Counted from the first letter of the stretch, positions 39,903 through 49,565 are shown. The stretch: 64,000 nucleotides of DNA from Leptothermofonsia sichuanensis E412 (GCF_019891175.1 NZ_CP072600.1:3038001-3102000); one strand, 5' to 3'. Program-made: numbers and translations. The notes: generated by a model from the sequence alone, not told the origin.

Positions 39903-40118
39903 TCATTTGTCGGTCCAGCCCAGGATGGCAGCAATTTGCCCTGGAAGTTCCACCGCGTTAAAGGGTTTGGCGATGATCGCCCCCTGAATTCCCCACCGCT
40001 GATAATCGCCAGGCTGGAGCCAGGGGGTGTTCACACTGAGCAAAATCACGGGGATGAACTGAAGTTTTGGATCTGCCCGCAGTGCCAGTAAAACTGATTG
40101 TCCATCCATATCTGGCAT
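39903..40118 (-). pseudogene. C-terminal fragment of a response-regulator receiver domain
   Basis: 71 codons starting MPDMDGQSVLLALRAD, the loop just after the phospho-accepting Asp, then FIPVILLSVNT (Thr/Ser region) and AKPFNAVELPGQI with the conserved Lys-Pro. The first half of the domain, with all acidic pocket residues, is missing and not found upstream on this strand. It is therefore a remnant and not a functional regulator. Confidence 0.75.
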
Positions 40119-40243
40119 TATGGAGTTGCTGATTCTGGATATGAAAAGGGTGCTATATGCTCGAAACTTCGTTTCGATTCATATTGCTTTTCAGCAACGC
40201 CCTGGCATTATTTTGCCATCCACTTCATTGGGGAACTGCCCGT

Positions 40244-40552
40244 TCAACCTCCAGTGGATTCATCGTCGTCTTGAATCTCTTCCCGTCTGGGTGGCATTGA
40301 TAAGACTAATGAACTGGATGGCGGATGGCTGGGGCTGAGCTGGGATGCGATCGCCCCTGAAGCATGGCTGTGGGAGTGGAATGATTGCAGCGCATCCGCC
40401 ACCGGATGATACATCACGGTCAGCAAACAAGAGCAACCCGCCAGTAACATCAAATCCAACTCTTTACTGGTTGGTTTTTGCAGGCGAACTTTGTGAAAAC
40501 GGGTGGCGAGCTTAATTTGTGGTTTGTAGCGGGGCTTATGAGAGCGTGGCAT
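40244..40552 (-). CDS. Hypothetical protein, 102 aa
   Basis: Basic N-terminus (MPRSHKPRYKPQIKLATRF), then one short hydrophobic stretch ELDLMLLAGCSCLLTVMYH, then a His/Ser/Pro-rich tail. No family recognised. It could be a small membrane-associated protein or a chance ORF; the ATG, length and isolated position give weak support. Confidence 0.35.
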   Translation of the reverse strand: MPRSHKPRYKPQIKLATRFHKVRLQKPTSKELDLMLLAGCSCLLTVMYHPVADALQSFHSHSHASGAIASQLSPSHPPSSSLVLSMPPRREEIQDDDESTGG

Positions 40553-41110
40553 CAGTTTAATCGACTCCTGACAAAATTCTGGACAAAATGGCGCAATTCT
40601 CAGTTGTGCATAGGGTCAAACCGCTTATTCAATAAGGTTTTTGGGCATTGGTCTGTACTGTACCTGGGTGAGAATTGCAGTCCGGTTCGAATTCAGCCTA
40701 TTCAGTATACCCAGGCTGATCTGAAAAATGGTAACTACTCAGGTTGTCGCCCTTCCCCAACCCCGCTGCCAAATGGGAAACCAGATTAAAGTCTTTCTCC
40801 CAAATGGGGCTACTGTGTATATACCTCTCGACCCTCACCTCCCTTAATCTCCCTCTTCCAGAAAGGGACGAGGGGACTCCAGACAAGGTTCCGCCCCCTT
40901 CTTGCCTCAGTTCATCGAAGCTCGAGGGCAGAATAAATCAGGGTTTTGCCCTCTGCCTTTCGCCTTCATCCTTCATCCTTCAGAAGAGGGATGGCGGGAA
41001 TAGCTTCGACGGACGTTTTTGCTGGTGGTGGCTTTACGGGCTACAGCGCTTCCGGTATTGTCTTTAATGGTTTCTTCAACCTCTGAAAAGTTAGAGAGAA
41101 TTTCTGCCGC
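40553..41110. other. 558-bp gap without a supported gene
   Basis: Contains CT-rich and palindromic stretches such as gagggcagaat...gccctctgcc near 40922-40958. A 60-codon minus ORF over 40973-41155 overlaps the next gene start and has no supporting features. The promoter for the DUF2079 gene presumably lies here. Confidence 0.3.
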
Positions 41111-42817
41111 ATGGTTCAGCTCCAATTGCCGGTTTTTAAGCTGTTTTCTCTGCAAAACCTCTCATCTGAAACGCGGCGGGTAGTTTTGTTGGCGGCATTA
41201 TTTTTTGCGATCGCCCTTGTCTTTGGCTTCAACCGCTATTTCACCTTTTTTGCGTCCTATGATCAGGGGATTTTTAACCAGGTCTTTTGGAATAACCTGC
41301 ACGGGCGGTTCTTTCAAAGTTCACTGTCCTCGGTTCTTTCCACCAACGTTGTCCATGATGGCAAGGTACCAGAGGTCTACTATCACCGACTGGGGCAGCA
41401 TTTCACCCCGGCCCTTTTGTTGTGGCTCCCCATTTATGCCCTGGCTCCAAATGCCGCAACCCTGGTATTGATTCAGATTGGCCTGATTACAGCGGGAGGC
41501 ATTGTGCTCTATGCCCTGGCAAGGCATTACCTGTCACCAGCATTGTCTCTGATGATGATGGCAGGTTACTACGGAGCCAACGCAGTGCTGGGGCCTCTGT
41601 TCTCCAACTTTCACGACCTTTCCCAGATTCCCCTGTTTATCTTCACACTGCTACTGGCAATGGAGAAGCGAATCTGGTGGCTGGTCTGGCTGATGGCAGC
41701 CCTGACGCTCATCGTTCGAGAAGATACGGGGATCGTCCTGTTTGGGGTGGGGGTTTATATGGTTGTCAGCCGCCGCTTTCCCAGGGCAGGACTGGCAATG
41801 TGCATCCTGGCGTTTAGCTATGTGGTGCTTGCCACCAATGTTTTGATGGCGGCCTTTTCAGAAGATGTCTCCCGCCGGTTTATGATGGAGCGTTTTGGTC
41901 AGTATGCCGATGGGGACAGCGCTTCCACCCTGGAAACCCTGTGGGCAATTCTGAGCAATCCGGTGCGGCTGATGGGGCAAATTTTCAGCAAACCGCAGGT
42001 GAAAGTTTTCTATCTGCTGGTGCAGACATTACCGCTGGCGTTTATTCCTTTTCTGTCGCCCTATGCCTGGGCGATCGCAGGCTTTCCCCTGTTTCAACTT
42101 CTGGTGCAACAGGGGGAGTCTCCCCTTGCTATCCACATTCGTTATGCCATCACCCTTGTACCGGGTTTATTTTACGGTACCATCCTCTGGTGGTCACAGC
42201 ACAGTCACCGCTTCCAGCAAAGGTTTCGTCGATTCTGGATCGGTTGCATTGTTCTCTCCCTGCTGATCATGATTCCCTACAACCCGCACCAGGTCTTTTA
42301 CTTTGCCATTCCGACCTCTTTCCAGCCCTGGATTTACGTCTCCCTGCCCCGCCAGTGGGAACATGCCAGCCACATTCGCCAGTTAGTCCACCAGATTCCC
42401 CCGGAAGCCAGTGTTTCTGCCACAACCTATCTGGTGCCCCATCTCTCCAGCCGGCGAGAAGTTTTGCGGCTCCCCTTTCTGCAAGTCCGCAATGACCAGA
42501 AACAGGTTGTCGATGTTGATTACCTGATTGCCGACCTGTGGCAGCTAGAGCGTTATCGAGTGGCGTTTCCCCTGGAGCGCGCCCACTTTGCCCAGATTGT
42601 GCCTCTGGTTGATTCCCTCCTGGACCAGAAGCAATACGGAATTCTGGCCCTGGAAGACAGGGTGATTCTGATGCAAAGGGGGATTTCTACCTCGCCAGAA
42701 CTGTTAGCTGCCTGGTCAACCCTGCGTCAGGACTATGAACCCCTCCTGAGAGTGCTCAGGGGTGGAACTTCCGGTTCCCCGATGGCGTCCAATTTCCCCA
42801 TTTTCAGAGGGGCTTGA
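41111..42817 (+). CDS. DUF2079 multispan membrane protein
   Basis: 568 residues with about 10-12 hydrophobic spans. The segments YFTFFASYDQGIFNQVFWN and HFTPALLLWLPIYALAP are DUF2079 hallmarks. The fold resembles GT-C glycosyltransferases, with a first-loop acidic residue in SYDQG, so a lipid-linked sugar transfer role is possible but unproven. A soluble C-terminal part (about 430-568) faces one side. It is followed 61 bp downstream by the large cyclase gene, so shared transcription is possible. Confidence 0.85.
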   Translation: MVQLQLPVFKLFSLQNLSSETRRVVLLAALFFAIALVFGFNRYFTFFASYDQGIFNQVFWNNLHGRFFQSSLSSVLSTNVVHDGKVPEVYYHRLGQHFTPALLLWLPIYALAPNAATLVLIQIGLITAGGIVLYALARHYLSPALSLMMMAGYYGANAVLGPLFSNFHDLSQIPLFIFTLLLAMEKRIWWLVWLMAALTLIVREDTGIVLFGVGVYMVVSRRFPRAGLAMCILAFSYVVLATNVLMAAFSEDVSRRFMMERFGQYADGDSASTLETLWAILSNPVRLMGQIFSKPQVKVFYLLVQTLPLAFIPFLSPYAWAIAGFPLFQLLVQQGESPLAIHIRYAITLVPGLFYGTILWWSQHSHRFQQRFRRFWIGCIVLSLLIMIPYNPHQVFYFAIPTSFQPWIYVSLPRQWEHASHIRQLVHQIPPEASVSATTYLVPHLSSRREVLRLPFLQVRNDQKQVVDVDYLIADLWQLERYRVAFPLERAHFAQIVPLVDSLLDQKQYGILALEDRVILMQRGISTSPELLAAWSTLRQDYEPLLRVLRGGTSGSPMASNFPIFRGA

Positions 42818-42878
42818 GCGGTCGCTCACGGGTACTTGAGAAACGCTATATACTGGGCACAAGCCTGGGTGCCTGTTT

Positions 42879-45800
42879 ATGACAATTCCTCACTGGAAAG
42901 ATGCTGAACTCCTGCCTCAAAGCCTTAAAGGACAGCGAGTTCTGGCTGCGATCGTGTTCACGGATGGAGTGGGTTTCAGTGCCCGGATGGCGGCGGATGA
43001 AGAGAATACGCTGCGCATTTTGCAGCGGGATCTGGAATTGATGGCGCGGCTCTGCCAGGGATGTGAGGGGCATGTCTTAAAGACTACCGGGGATGGGTTG
43101 ATGATGTACTTCACCAGTGCGGTGAAGGCTGTGGAGTGTGCGGTTGAAATTCAGCGGGCGATCGCCCAGGCGGCCATGGATCTTCCTCCCCAGGAGGTGA
43201 TGATGTACCGGATTGGCATTCACCTGGGGGATGTCTTTTTCAGCGAAACGGATGTCATGGGCAGTGGGGTGAACATTGCGGCTCGCCTGCAAACCAGGGC
43301 TGACCCTGGTGGGATCTGTATTTCTCAGGTCGTTTACGATGTGGTCAAAAATCAGCTCGATCTGAAAACCACCTATCTGGGACCCCAGGAGCTTAAAAAT
43401 ATTAGCGATCCTGTGCCGGTCTATCAAATCCGGGAAGGCTTTTCCCTCCAGTCCTCCGGGTTGTTGCCTGTCCAGCCAGCCAGAGCCGTGGTTGACCCGG
43501 AACTGGTGTCGCCCTATAAGGGGCTGAAAAAGTTTGAAATTGAAGACAGGGATCGCTTTTTTGGACGGGATCAGTTCGTTGCCAGCCTGGTGCATGAACT
43601 GGAGCAAAATCCCCTCATTTTGCTGTTGGGAGCCTCTGGGAGTGGCAAATCTTCCCTGGTGCGGGCAGGGGTGATCCCACGTCTGTTGGAAAAGTGGGGC
43701 AGCCATCTGGTCAATCTGGTGTTTACGCCGGATGAAAATCCCTTTGAATCCCTCTACGCCAGCTTACTCAGCCGTTACAAACAGTCCGATGCCAGACTGG
43801 TGCGGCAGGGAACACCAGAGACGCTGATTCAAGCCATGAAGTCCCTGAAACAACCGGGAGAGCACTGGCTGATCTTCATTGACCAGTTTGAGGAACTGTT
43901 TACCCTCACTTCAGCAGAGACGCGTAGTCGTTTTATTGAAGGACTGACCCAACTGATCAAAACCGGTGACAGTACCCTGAAGCTGATTGTGACAATGCGG
44001 GCAGATTTTCTGGATCAATTCAGCGCCTACCCTGCTCTGGGTAAACTCACACAGCGCCAGATTCGGCTTATGACCGATATGCAACGGGATGAACTCTGGC
44101 TGGCTATTAAACAACCTGCGGCACAGTCAGGGGTGATGTTTGAAAGTGGTTTGATTGAAGAAATCCTGCGGGATGTGCAGGGTCAGGCAGGGTATTTGCC
44201 GCTGTTGCAATATACGCTTGACCTGCTGTGGGAGAGTGAGCGCCAGAATGGCAACTTGCAGGACCGTATGCTTCATGCCCGTACCTACCGGGAGTTGGGG
44301 GGTGTCCGGGGTGCCCTGCAAAAGCGCGTGGATCAGCTTTATGCTGAAATGCCGGAGGCAAAGCAAGTTGCGATTAAGCAGATTTTTCTGCGTCTGGTGA
44401 CGATTAATGGTTCTGATGAAGCCAGTGGAGGCCGGGCAGTCAGTCGGCGGGCGTATCGGTCTGAGTTTACAGGCGATCTGGTCAACCATACCCTGAAGGA
44501 ATTGATCGATCAAAATCTGCTGGTGAGTAATGATAGCGATCGCCTCCAGCCCACCGTCGAGATTGCCCACGAAGCACTGCTCGACTCCTGGCAGGCACTT
44601 AAAGACTGGATTGCCGATGCCAACCAGGTGATTGTGATCAAGCATCGACTGGCGGAAGATGTTGCCCACTGGCAAACCCTGCAAAAGCGCGATCCGGCCA
44701 GGGCGGAGGAAGAACTCTGGAGTGGCTCCAGGCTGGAAACCGTCCTGGAACTGCGGCGGGAAAAAGCATTTGACCTGACCCTGGGCGGTTTGAACCCGGA
44801 TGAAAACCGCTTTATTGATGCCAGTCTGCGCCATCGCGATCGCCAGCGACGCCGTACCATTACCGGACTGGTGAGCTTTTCTGCGATCGCTCTGGGGCTG
44901 GCAGTTCTGGCACTCTGGCAGTCTTACCGGGCAGAAAATCAGCGGCGGCAGGCACTCACTGGACAAATTGACACCCTCAGCCTCACCTCCTCTGTCTTGC
45001 TGGCTTCCAACCAGGAGTTACAGGCACTGCTGGAAGCGCTCAGAGCCGTCCAACAGCTAAAAGCAGCCCCCTGGGCAGAAAGCGATACCCAGAACCAGGT
45101 CAGAATGGCCCTCCAGCAAGCCGTCTATGGCGTGCGCGAACAGAATCAACTGCTGGGACACGGCAAACCTGTGAACAGCGTCAGCTTCAGCCCAGATGGG
45201 CAGTTGCTGGCTTCTGCCAGTGATGATGGAACGGTGCGGTTGTGGCGGGCAAATGGGCAATGGCTGAAGTCCTTACAGGGGCATGGCGATCGCGTGTATA
45301 GTGTTGCCTTTAGCCCGAATGGCACTCTGCTGGCTTCTGCCAGCGAAGACAAAACAATTCGGCTGTGGCAGCGAGATGGGCAGGGAGCGTTTCAACCCTA
45401 CAAAGTGCTGCGCGGACACACGGCTCCGATCTACCGAGTCAGCTTTAGCCCGAACGGTAAACTCCTGGCTTCTGCTGGCAAAGATAAAACCATCAGAGTG
45501 TGGGCGATCGATGGGCGGCAACAGCAAACCCTCACAGGACACACAGAAGCAATTTGGGGAATCAGCTTCAGTCCCAACGGGACTACCCTGGCTTCCGCCA
45601 GCGACGATACAACGGTACGCCTCTGGACAATTAACGGACAGTCCTTAAAAGTCCTGAAGGGACATACTGACGATGTCAACAATGTCAGCTTCAGTCCTGA
45701 TGGTCAATTGATTGCCTCTGCCAGCAACGATCGCACAATTCGGCTGTGGAAAGCAGATGGCACCCCGGTCAGAAGCTTGAAAGGCCATGGAGACTATGTC

Positions 45801-47003
45801 AACGATATTCGTTTCAGCCCAGACGGCAAGCACCTTGCCTCCGCCAGTTGGGACACAACCATCAAGCTCTGGTCCTTAGATGGGCAGGAACTAACCACCC
45901 TCAAGGGGCATCGGGGCTATGTCTGGGGTCTGAGTTTCAGCCCGGATGGCCGCCAGATCGCCTCTGCCAGTGGAGATACCACAATTAAGCTGTGGGCAGT
46001 AAACGATGACCAGGAAATTGCCACCCTTAGAGGACACAGTGACGATATTAGCCGTGTCAGCTTTAGCCCGGATGGGAAGCTGATCGCCTCTGCCAGTGCC
46101 GACAACACAGTACGCATCTGGTCAATGACCGGGCAACTGATCAAAGTCCTCAAAGGACACACGCATCTGGTCAATAGTGTCAGCTTTAGCCCGGATGGGA
46201 AGCTGATCGCCTCCGCCAGTGCCGACCGAACCATCAAGCTCTGGTCTATAGATGGTCGAGAACTGAGAACTTTGACAGGCCACACCAGCTATGTCAACGG
46301 GGTTAGCTTTAGCCCGGACAGCCAATCACTGGTTTCAGCCAGTGCTGACAAAACCATCAAGCTGTGGTCAGTCACAGGACAGGCATTAAAGACCTTTCCA
46401 GGCCATACCAGTTACGTCAACAGCGTCAGCTTTAGCCCGGATGGGAAACGGTTCGCTTCGGGCAGTGCCGATAACACCGTCAAACTGTGGTCAGTTGATG
46501 GACCAGAACTGAAGACCCTCAGTGGCCATACTGGAGCCATTAACAGCGTCAGGTTCAGCCCCAACGGCAAATTGCTTGCCTCTGGCAGTGCGGATGGAAC
46601 AGCCAGAGTCTGGCTGGTTGAGGGGCAGGCAGTGACAGTCCTGAAAGGACACGGCAGCTACGTGAATGGGGTTGGCTTTAGCCCGGATAGTCAGTTGGTC
46701 GCTACCGCCAGTGCTGACAACACGGTCAAAATTTGGTCTGTGGGTGGGCAGGAACTCAAGACGCTCGCCGGACATCAGGGGTCGGTCCAAAGTGTCAGCT
46801 TCAGCCCCGATGGCAGATTGACAGCGTCTGCCAGCGAAGACAAAACCATCAAACTCTGGAATGCCGAAACCCTAAACTTTGACACCCTGGTCACACGCGG
46901 GTGTGACTGGATATACAGTTTCCTGGTTACTAACCCAACGGTTAAAGAGAGCGATAAACAGATCTGCACGCAGGTTGCGAAGCAAAATCAGGGAATGTTC
47001 TAG
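42879..47003 (+). CDS. Class III nucleotidyl cyclase - STAND ATPase - 14 WD40 repeat fusion
   Basis: 1374 residues. Domain 1 (about 20-190) is a class III cyclase. Metal Asp residues lie in VFTDGVGFS and KTTGDGLMMYF, and SETDVMGSGVNIAARLQ carries the specificity Asp and the transition-state Asn and Arg, so it should be active, probably on ATP. Domain 2 (about 212-640) is an nSTAND1-type NTPase with P-loop GASGSGKSSLVRAG near 250 and Walker B LIFIDQFEELF. A membrane span follows near 661-680 (GLVSFSAIALGLAVLALW). Domain 3 (about 755-1330) has 14 WD40 repeats of about 41 residues, enough for two seven-bladed propellers. The stop TAG lies inside repeat E. Likely a signal-gated second-messenger producer (inference). 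Confidence 0.93.
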   Translation: MTIPHWKDAELLPQSLKGQRVLAAIVFTDGVGFSARMAADEENTLRILQRDLELMARLCQGCEGHVLKTTGDGLMMYFTSAVKAVECAVEIQRAIAQAAMDLPPQEVMMYRIGIHLGDVFFSETDVMGSGVNIAARLQTRADPGGICISQVVYDVVKNQLDLKTTYLGPQELKNISDPVPVYQIREGFSLQSSGLLPVQPARAVVDPELVSPYKGLKKFEIEDRDRFFGRDQFVASLVHELEQNPLILLLGASGSGKSSLVRAGVIPRLLEKWGSHLVNLVFTPDENPFESLYASLLSRYKQSDARLVRQGTPETLIQAMKSLKQPGEHWLIFIDQFEELFTLTSAETRSRFIEGLTQLIKTGDSTLKLIVTMRADFLDQFSAYPALGKLTQRQIRLMTDMQRDELWLAIKQPAAQSGVMFESGLIEEILRDVQGQAGYLPLLQYTLDLLWESERQNGNLQDRMLHARTYRELGGVRGALQKRVDQLYAEMPEAKQVAIKQIFLRLVTINGSDEASGGRAVSRRAYRSEFTGDLVNHTLKELIDQNLLVSNDSDRLQPTVEIAHEALLDSWQALKDWIADANQVIVIKHRLAEDVAHWQTLQKRDPARAEEELWSGSRLETVLELRREKAFDLTLGGLNPDENRFIDASLRHRDRQRRRTITGLVSFSAIALGLAVLALWQSYRAENQRRQALTGQIDTLSLTSSVLLASNQELQALLEALRAVQQLKAAPWAESDTQNQVRMALQQAVYGVREQNQLLGHGKPVNSVSFSPDGQLLASASDDGTVRLWRANGQWLKSLQGHGDRVYSVAFSPNGTLLASASEDKTIRLWQRDGQGAFQPYKVLRGHTAPIYRVSFSPNGKLLASAGKDKTIRVWAIDGRQQQTLTGHTEAIWGISFSPNGTTLASASDDTTVRLWTINGQSLKVLKGHTDDVNNVSFSPDGQLIASASNDRTIRLWKADGTPVRSLKGHGDYVNDIRFSPDGKHLASASWDTTIKLWSLDGQELTTLKGHRGYVWGLSFSPDGRQIASASGDTTIKLWAVNDDQEIATLRGHSDDISRVSFSPDGKLIASASADNTVRIWSMTGQLIKVLKGHTHLVNSVSFSPDGKLIASASADRTIKLWSIDGRELRTLTGHTSYVNGVSFSPDSQSLVSASADKTIKLWSVTGQALKTFPGHTSYVNSVSFSPDGKRFASGSADNTVKLWSVDGPELKTLSGHTGAINSVRFSPNGKLLASGSADGTARVWLVEGQAVTVLKGHGSYVNGVGFSPDSQLVATASADNTVKIWSVGGQELKTLAGHQGSVQSVSFSPDGRLTASASEDKTIKLWNAETLNFDTLVTRGCDWIYSFLVTNPTVKESDKQICTQVAKQNQGMF
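45150..46865 (+). repeat. 14 tandem WD40-coding units of about 123 bp
   Basis: Each unit holds a GH...VNSVSFSPDGKL-type core and a D.TIKLW end. Units near 46050 and 46170 share the run gtcagctttagcccggatgg and continue almost identically for about 50 bp, showing recent gene conversion or duplication. Outer units are more diverged. Confidence 0.9.
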
Positions 47004-47065
47004 AGGTCTGTCAAGAATTATTTTGTGGGCTGAAAACCCCAAAATAGTAATTTTTTTTCTCTCCT
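47000..47065 (+). repeat. CTAG-ended repeat E (copy 1), overlapping a stop codon
   Basis: Begins CTAGAGGTCTGTCAAGAAT and continues with ttttgtgggctgaaaaccccaaaa and a poly-T/ctctcc stretch. It is close to 61058-61125 in the composite element. The TAG of its first four bases is the stop codon of the cyclase gene. Confidence 0.8.
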
Positions 47066-47088
47066 TACTGGCTTTGAAACACTACTTT

Positions 47089-47122
47089 GAAACACTACCT
47101 TCGTTGAAACACTACCTTCGTT
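47089..47122 (+). repeat. Perfect 17-bp tandem duplication
   Basis: gaaacactaccttcgtt occurs twice directly. A related 13-bp pair (ctttgaaacacta) overlaps just upstream at 47072-47097, so at least two duplication events occurred here. Confidence 0.9.
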
Positions 47123-47228
47123 GAATATCACTGAATTAAGCCGAATATGCTCACTCAGATTCCCAACTTCTTGGAGAAGTTGGAGGTCTTTGATCTTAGC
47201 TGTTAATACATCTGACAATTATTTTTTC

Positions 47229-48008
47229 TCATCCTCGACTAAATAATCTCCCTTGAAGGACATAACTGATCAATCCGCCGTATTCTCGAAAGGCGATCGC
47301 GGCTTTCTCCCGGTAACTTAACTCAGGGGACATTGAGGTGGCAGAGGGGAATACCTCAAACCCAAATTGCTTGAAGGTCAGGAGCGATCGCAGCATGTGA
47401 GGGGGATCGGTGACCAGTAAAATCCTCTGAACCCCCTGAGGGCGCAGGACACTGGCTGTAAATCTCCCATTTTCCTCTGTGGTCATGGAACATTCCTCCC
47501 CACCAAGCGCCTGCTCAACCACCCCTCTTTCTCTCAGTTGTGTCATCATCAACCAGGCATCCCCCCAACCACTGAGAAAGATCCGGGGAGCCTGTTCCTG
47601 CCACCACAGGTTGAAGGCTACTTCTACCCGATCTGCTCTTAATTTAGGTCCCCTGCCCAGAACTACAATGGCATCGGCGATGTGGTCAGATGCCATGGGC
47701 ACACTGCTCACCAATGCCTGGGTGGCGAGCGTAACACCAGGCGGTGAGGTTGCCAATAGACCAATGACCGTCAGGGCAATTCCCCCCCAGGTCAACCGAC
47801 GATGCCACCGCAACAGGCGAGGACGTTGGTGCCGCCGCCGCTGCGTCCGAATTAGCCGCAGCAGAAAAAAGAAACCCAGAACCAGTAGCGCGATCGCTGC
47901 AACTCGCACCGACCAGGGAATCGCGGTTGTTGTAAAAGTATGAGAAATTAGGGAAGTGAACGCGACCCATCGACTGTATGGACGAGGACAAAGACTGGGA
48001 TCTAGCAT
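47229..48008 (-). CDS. YdcF/DUF218 family membrane protein
   Basis: 259 residues: two hydrophobic spans in the first 100 residues (VAAIALLVLGFFFLLRLI and ITLTVIGLLATSP-like, here GGIALTVIGLLATSPPG), then an external DUF218 domain. Core motifs: ADAIVVLGRGPKLRADRV, RIFLSGWGDAWLM, and RILLVTDPPHMLRSLLTF. Family members (ElyC, SanA) act in envelope integrity in Enterobacteria; the role here is unknown. Alone on its strand, convergent with the cyclase gene. Confidence 0.85.
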   Translation of the reverse strand: MLDPSLCPRPYSRWVAFTSLISHTFTTTAIPWSVRVAAIALLVLGFFFLLRLIRTQRRRHQRPRLLRWHRRLTWGGIALTVIGLLATSPPGVTLATQALVSSVPMASDHIADAIVVLGRGPKLRADRVEVAFNLWWQEQAPRIFLSGWGDAWLMMTQLRERGVVEQALGGEECSMTTEENGRFTASVLRPQGVQRILLVTDPPHMLRSLLTFKQFGFEVFPSATSMSPELSYREKAAIAFREYGGLISYVLQGRLFSRG

Positions 48009-48051
48009 CAGCTTACGTGGTCAAAACTCTGCCTCAATGCAAACCCTTAAT

Positions 48052-48112
48052 ATAGCAGTCCTGCATCAGTTGTGAGAGTGAGAGGATTTCTCACAATCCA
48101 GATAGGATCGCA
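48052..48112 (+). repeat. Dispersed repeat G (copy 2, shortened)
   Basis: atagcagtcctgcatcagtt opens it and ccagataggatcgca closes it, as in the inverse of 33470-33561. The central part of the long hairpin is deleted. It lies about 40 bp upstream of the moaE ATG and may overlap its promoter. Confidence 0.75.
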
Positions 48113-48152
48113 ATTTTCTAATGGCTCTATTCATTTTCCCCATTGAAACCGT

Positions 48153-48638
48153 ATGGCAATTTCGACAAAACCTGTTCAACTCCATACCGGGGATCATTTC
48201 ACAATCACGTTTGCCCCTTTAGCGTTAGAAGACGTTTACACACGGGCAGATGACCCCGCCAATGGAGCCATTGTGGTAATGAGTGGCATGGTGCGTAACA
48301 ACACTGAGGGGAGATCCGTTGTTGCGCTGGAATATCAGGCATACGAACCTATGGCAATACGAGTGTTTCAACAGATTGCAGCAGAAATCCGCCAGACCTG
48401 GACGGATGTCACCCATGTGGTGATTCACCATCGGATTGGCAAGTTACACATTGGGGAAATTAGCGTGCTGGTTGCCGTGGGTTGCCCCCATCGGACAGAG
48501 GCGTTTGAGGCGTGTAAATATGCGATCGATACCCTCAAACATAACGCCCCCATCTGGAAGAAAGAGTGGTATAGCGAACAGGGTGGAAACCTATCCAGCA
48601 GTTGGGTCAGTATCGGTGCCTGTGAACAGGATCCTTGA
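48153..48638 (+). CDS. moaE: Molybdopterin synthase catalytic subunit
   Basis: 161 residues. With MoaD it inserts the dithiolene sulfurs into cyclic pyranopterin monophosphate. Family motifs: VVMSGMVRNNTEGRSV, LEYQAYEPMA, HHRIGKLHIGEISVLVAV, HRTEAFEACKYAIDTLK and the active-site lysines in HNAPIWKKEW. Length and all motifs are normal. The partner moaD and other moa genes are not in the window. Confidence 0.95.
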   Translation: MAISTKPVQLHTGDHFTITFAPLALEDVYTRADDPANGAIVVMSGMVRNNTEGRSVVALEYQAYEPMAIRVFQQIAAEIRQTWTDVTHVVIHHRIGKLHIGEISVLVAVGCPHRTEAFEACKYAIDTLKHNAPIWKKEWYSEQGGNLSSSWVSIGACEQDP

Positions 48639-48718
48639 GGGGTAAATTCTTGGGGAGCATCCTGCGTGAACCCTCAGAACCGGGGCTGCTTACGTAAACC
48701 GAAAAGTTTAGGGGTTCT

Positions 48719-48768
48719 ACCACAGAGGCACAGAGGAATTGCTCTGTGTTCTCCGTGCCTCCGTGGTG
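48719..48768. terminator. Palindrome between convergent moaE and gmk
   Basis: accacagaggcacagag pairs with ctccgtgcctccgtggt over 17 bp (two mismatches) around a 16-base loop. It is placed where a bidirectional terminator would serve both genes. The same accacagaggcac core recurs in repeat A and near 18337, so it is also part of a dispersed repeat family. Confidence 0.5.
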
Positions 48769-48816
48769 AAATCTAAGACATAAACTCAGGGTTAGATCTT
48801 GATTAACCTGCATCCC

Positions 48817-49380
48817 TTAGCAAGCCGCTGTGGCAAATAGCGTTTCTTCAATGCGCTCTAAAGCTTTATCAAAGTTGTCGTTGACAATTTGAATGTCAAA
48901 CTCGTTGGCTGCCACAATTTCCTCCCTGGCCCGGCTGAGACGGCGAGAGATGGCATCCTCCGCATCCTGTCCCCGTTTACGAATGCGATCTTCCAGTTCC
49001 AGCATGGAAGGCGGCAGGATAAAAATGCGCAATGCCTCTGGAAAATTTTGCCGAATTTGACGGGCACCCTGGAGCTCAATTTCCAGAATCACCCATTTCC
49101 CCTGATTGATCTGGTCAACCACGGGAGTCCGCGGCGTGCCATAGTAATTACCCGCAAATTCTGCCCACTCCAGTAGTTCACCATTTGCCACCATTCGCTC
49201 AAATTCAGGGCGGCTGACAAAGTAATAATCCTTTCCGTTCACCTCACCTGGGCGAGGGCGGCGGGTAGTCACTGAAACCGACAGGTATAAATCGGGGTGT
49301 CGCTGGAGGAGCGATCGCAGCAGAGTGCCTTTTCCCACTCCGCTCGGTCCCGTTAAGACGATCAGTTTGCCCTTGCCCAT
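48817..49380 (-). CDS. gmk: Guanylate kinase
   Basis: 187 residues; phosphorylates GMP/dGMP to the diphosphate with ATP. P-loop [17 protein letters not shown]-binding [17 protein letters not shown] and [15 protein letters not shown]-like segment (here [15 protein letters not shown]), and lid [10 protein letters not shown] are all intact. It lies downstream of remA on the same strand, an order kept in Firmicutes and many cyanobacteria. Confidence 0.97.
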   Translation of the reverse strand: MGKGKLIVLTGPSGVGKGTLLRSLLQRHPDLYLSVSVTTRRPRPGEVNGKDYYFVSRPEFERMVANGELLEWAEFAGNYYGTPRTPVVDQINQGKWVILEIELQGARQIRQNFPEALRIFILPPSMLELEDRIRKRGQDAEDAISRRLSRAREEIVAANEFDIQIVNDNFDKALERIEETLFATAAC

Positions 49381-49565
49381 GACACGCTTCCCATTCCTTA
49401 AATTGTAAATAATTTAACAATCTCTTAACGCGGCGTCCAGTAGGAAGGGGGGTGAAGAGTGAGGAGTGAGGAATTGGTTAAAAAAGAGCCAGCGTTCTTC
49501 AGCCTTTTCCCATTACCCATTTCCATTCCCTTCAACCCTCTCTCCTCTCTCCTCTCCTCTCGCTT

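Noticed and set aside
40118-40145. Plus-strand MELLILDM facing minus-strand MPDMDG, looking like an inverted receiver gene
   Set aside because: Too short to exclude chance, and no N-terminal receiver sequence precedes MELLILDM on the plus strand.
40973-41155. Minus-strand ORF of 60 codons before the DUF2079 gene
   Set aside because: It overlaps the plus-strand start and ends in CT-rich repeat-like DNA; nothing supports translation.
45057-46969. Many antisense ORFs under the WD40 array
   Set aside because: They repeat with the WD unit period and have no independent signals.
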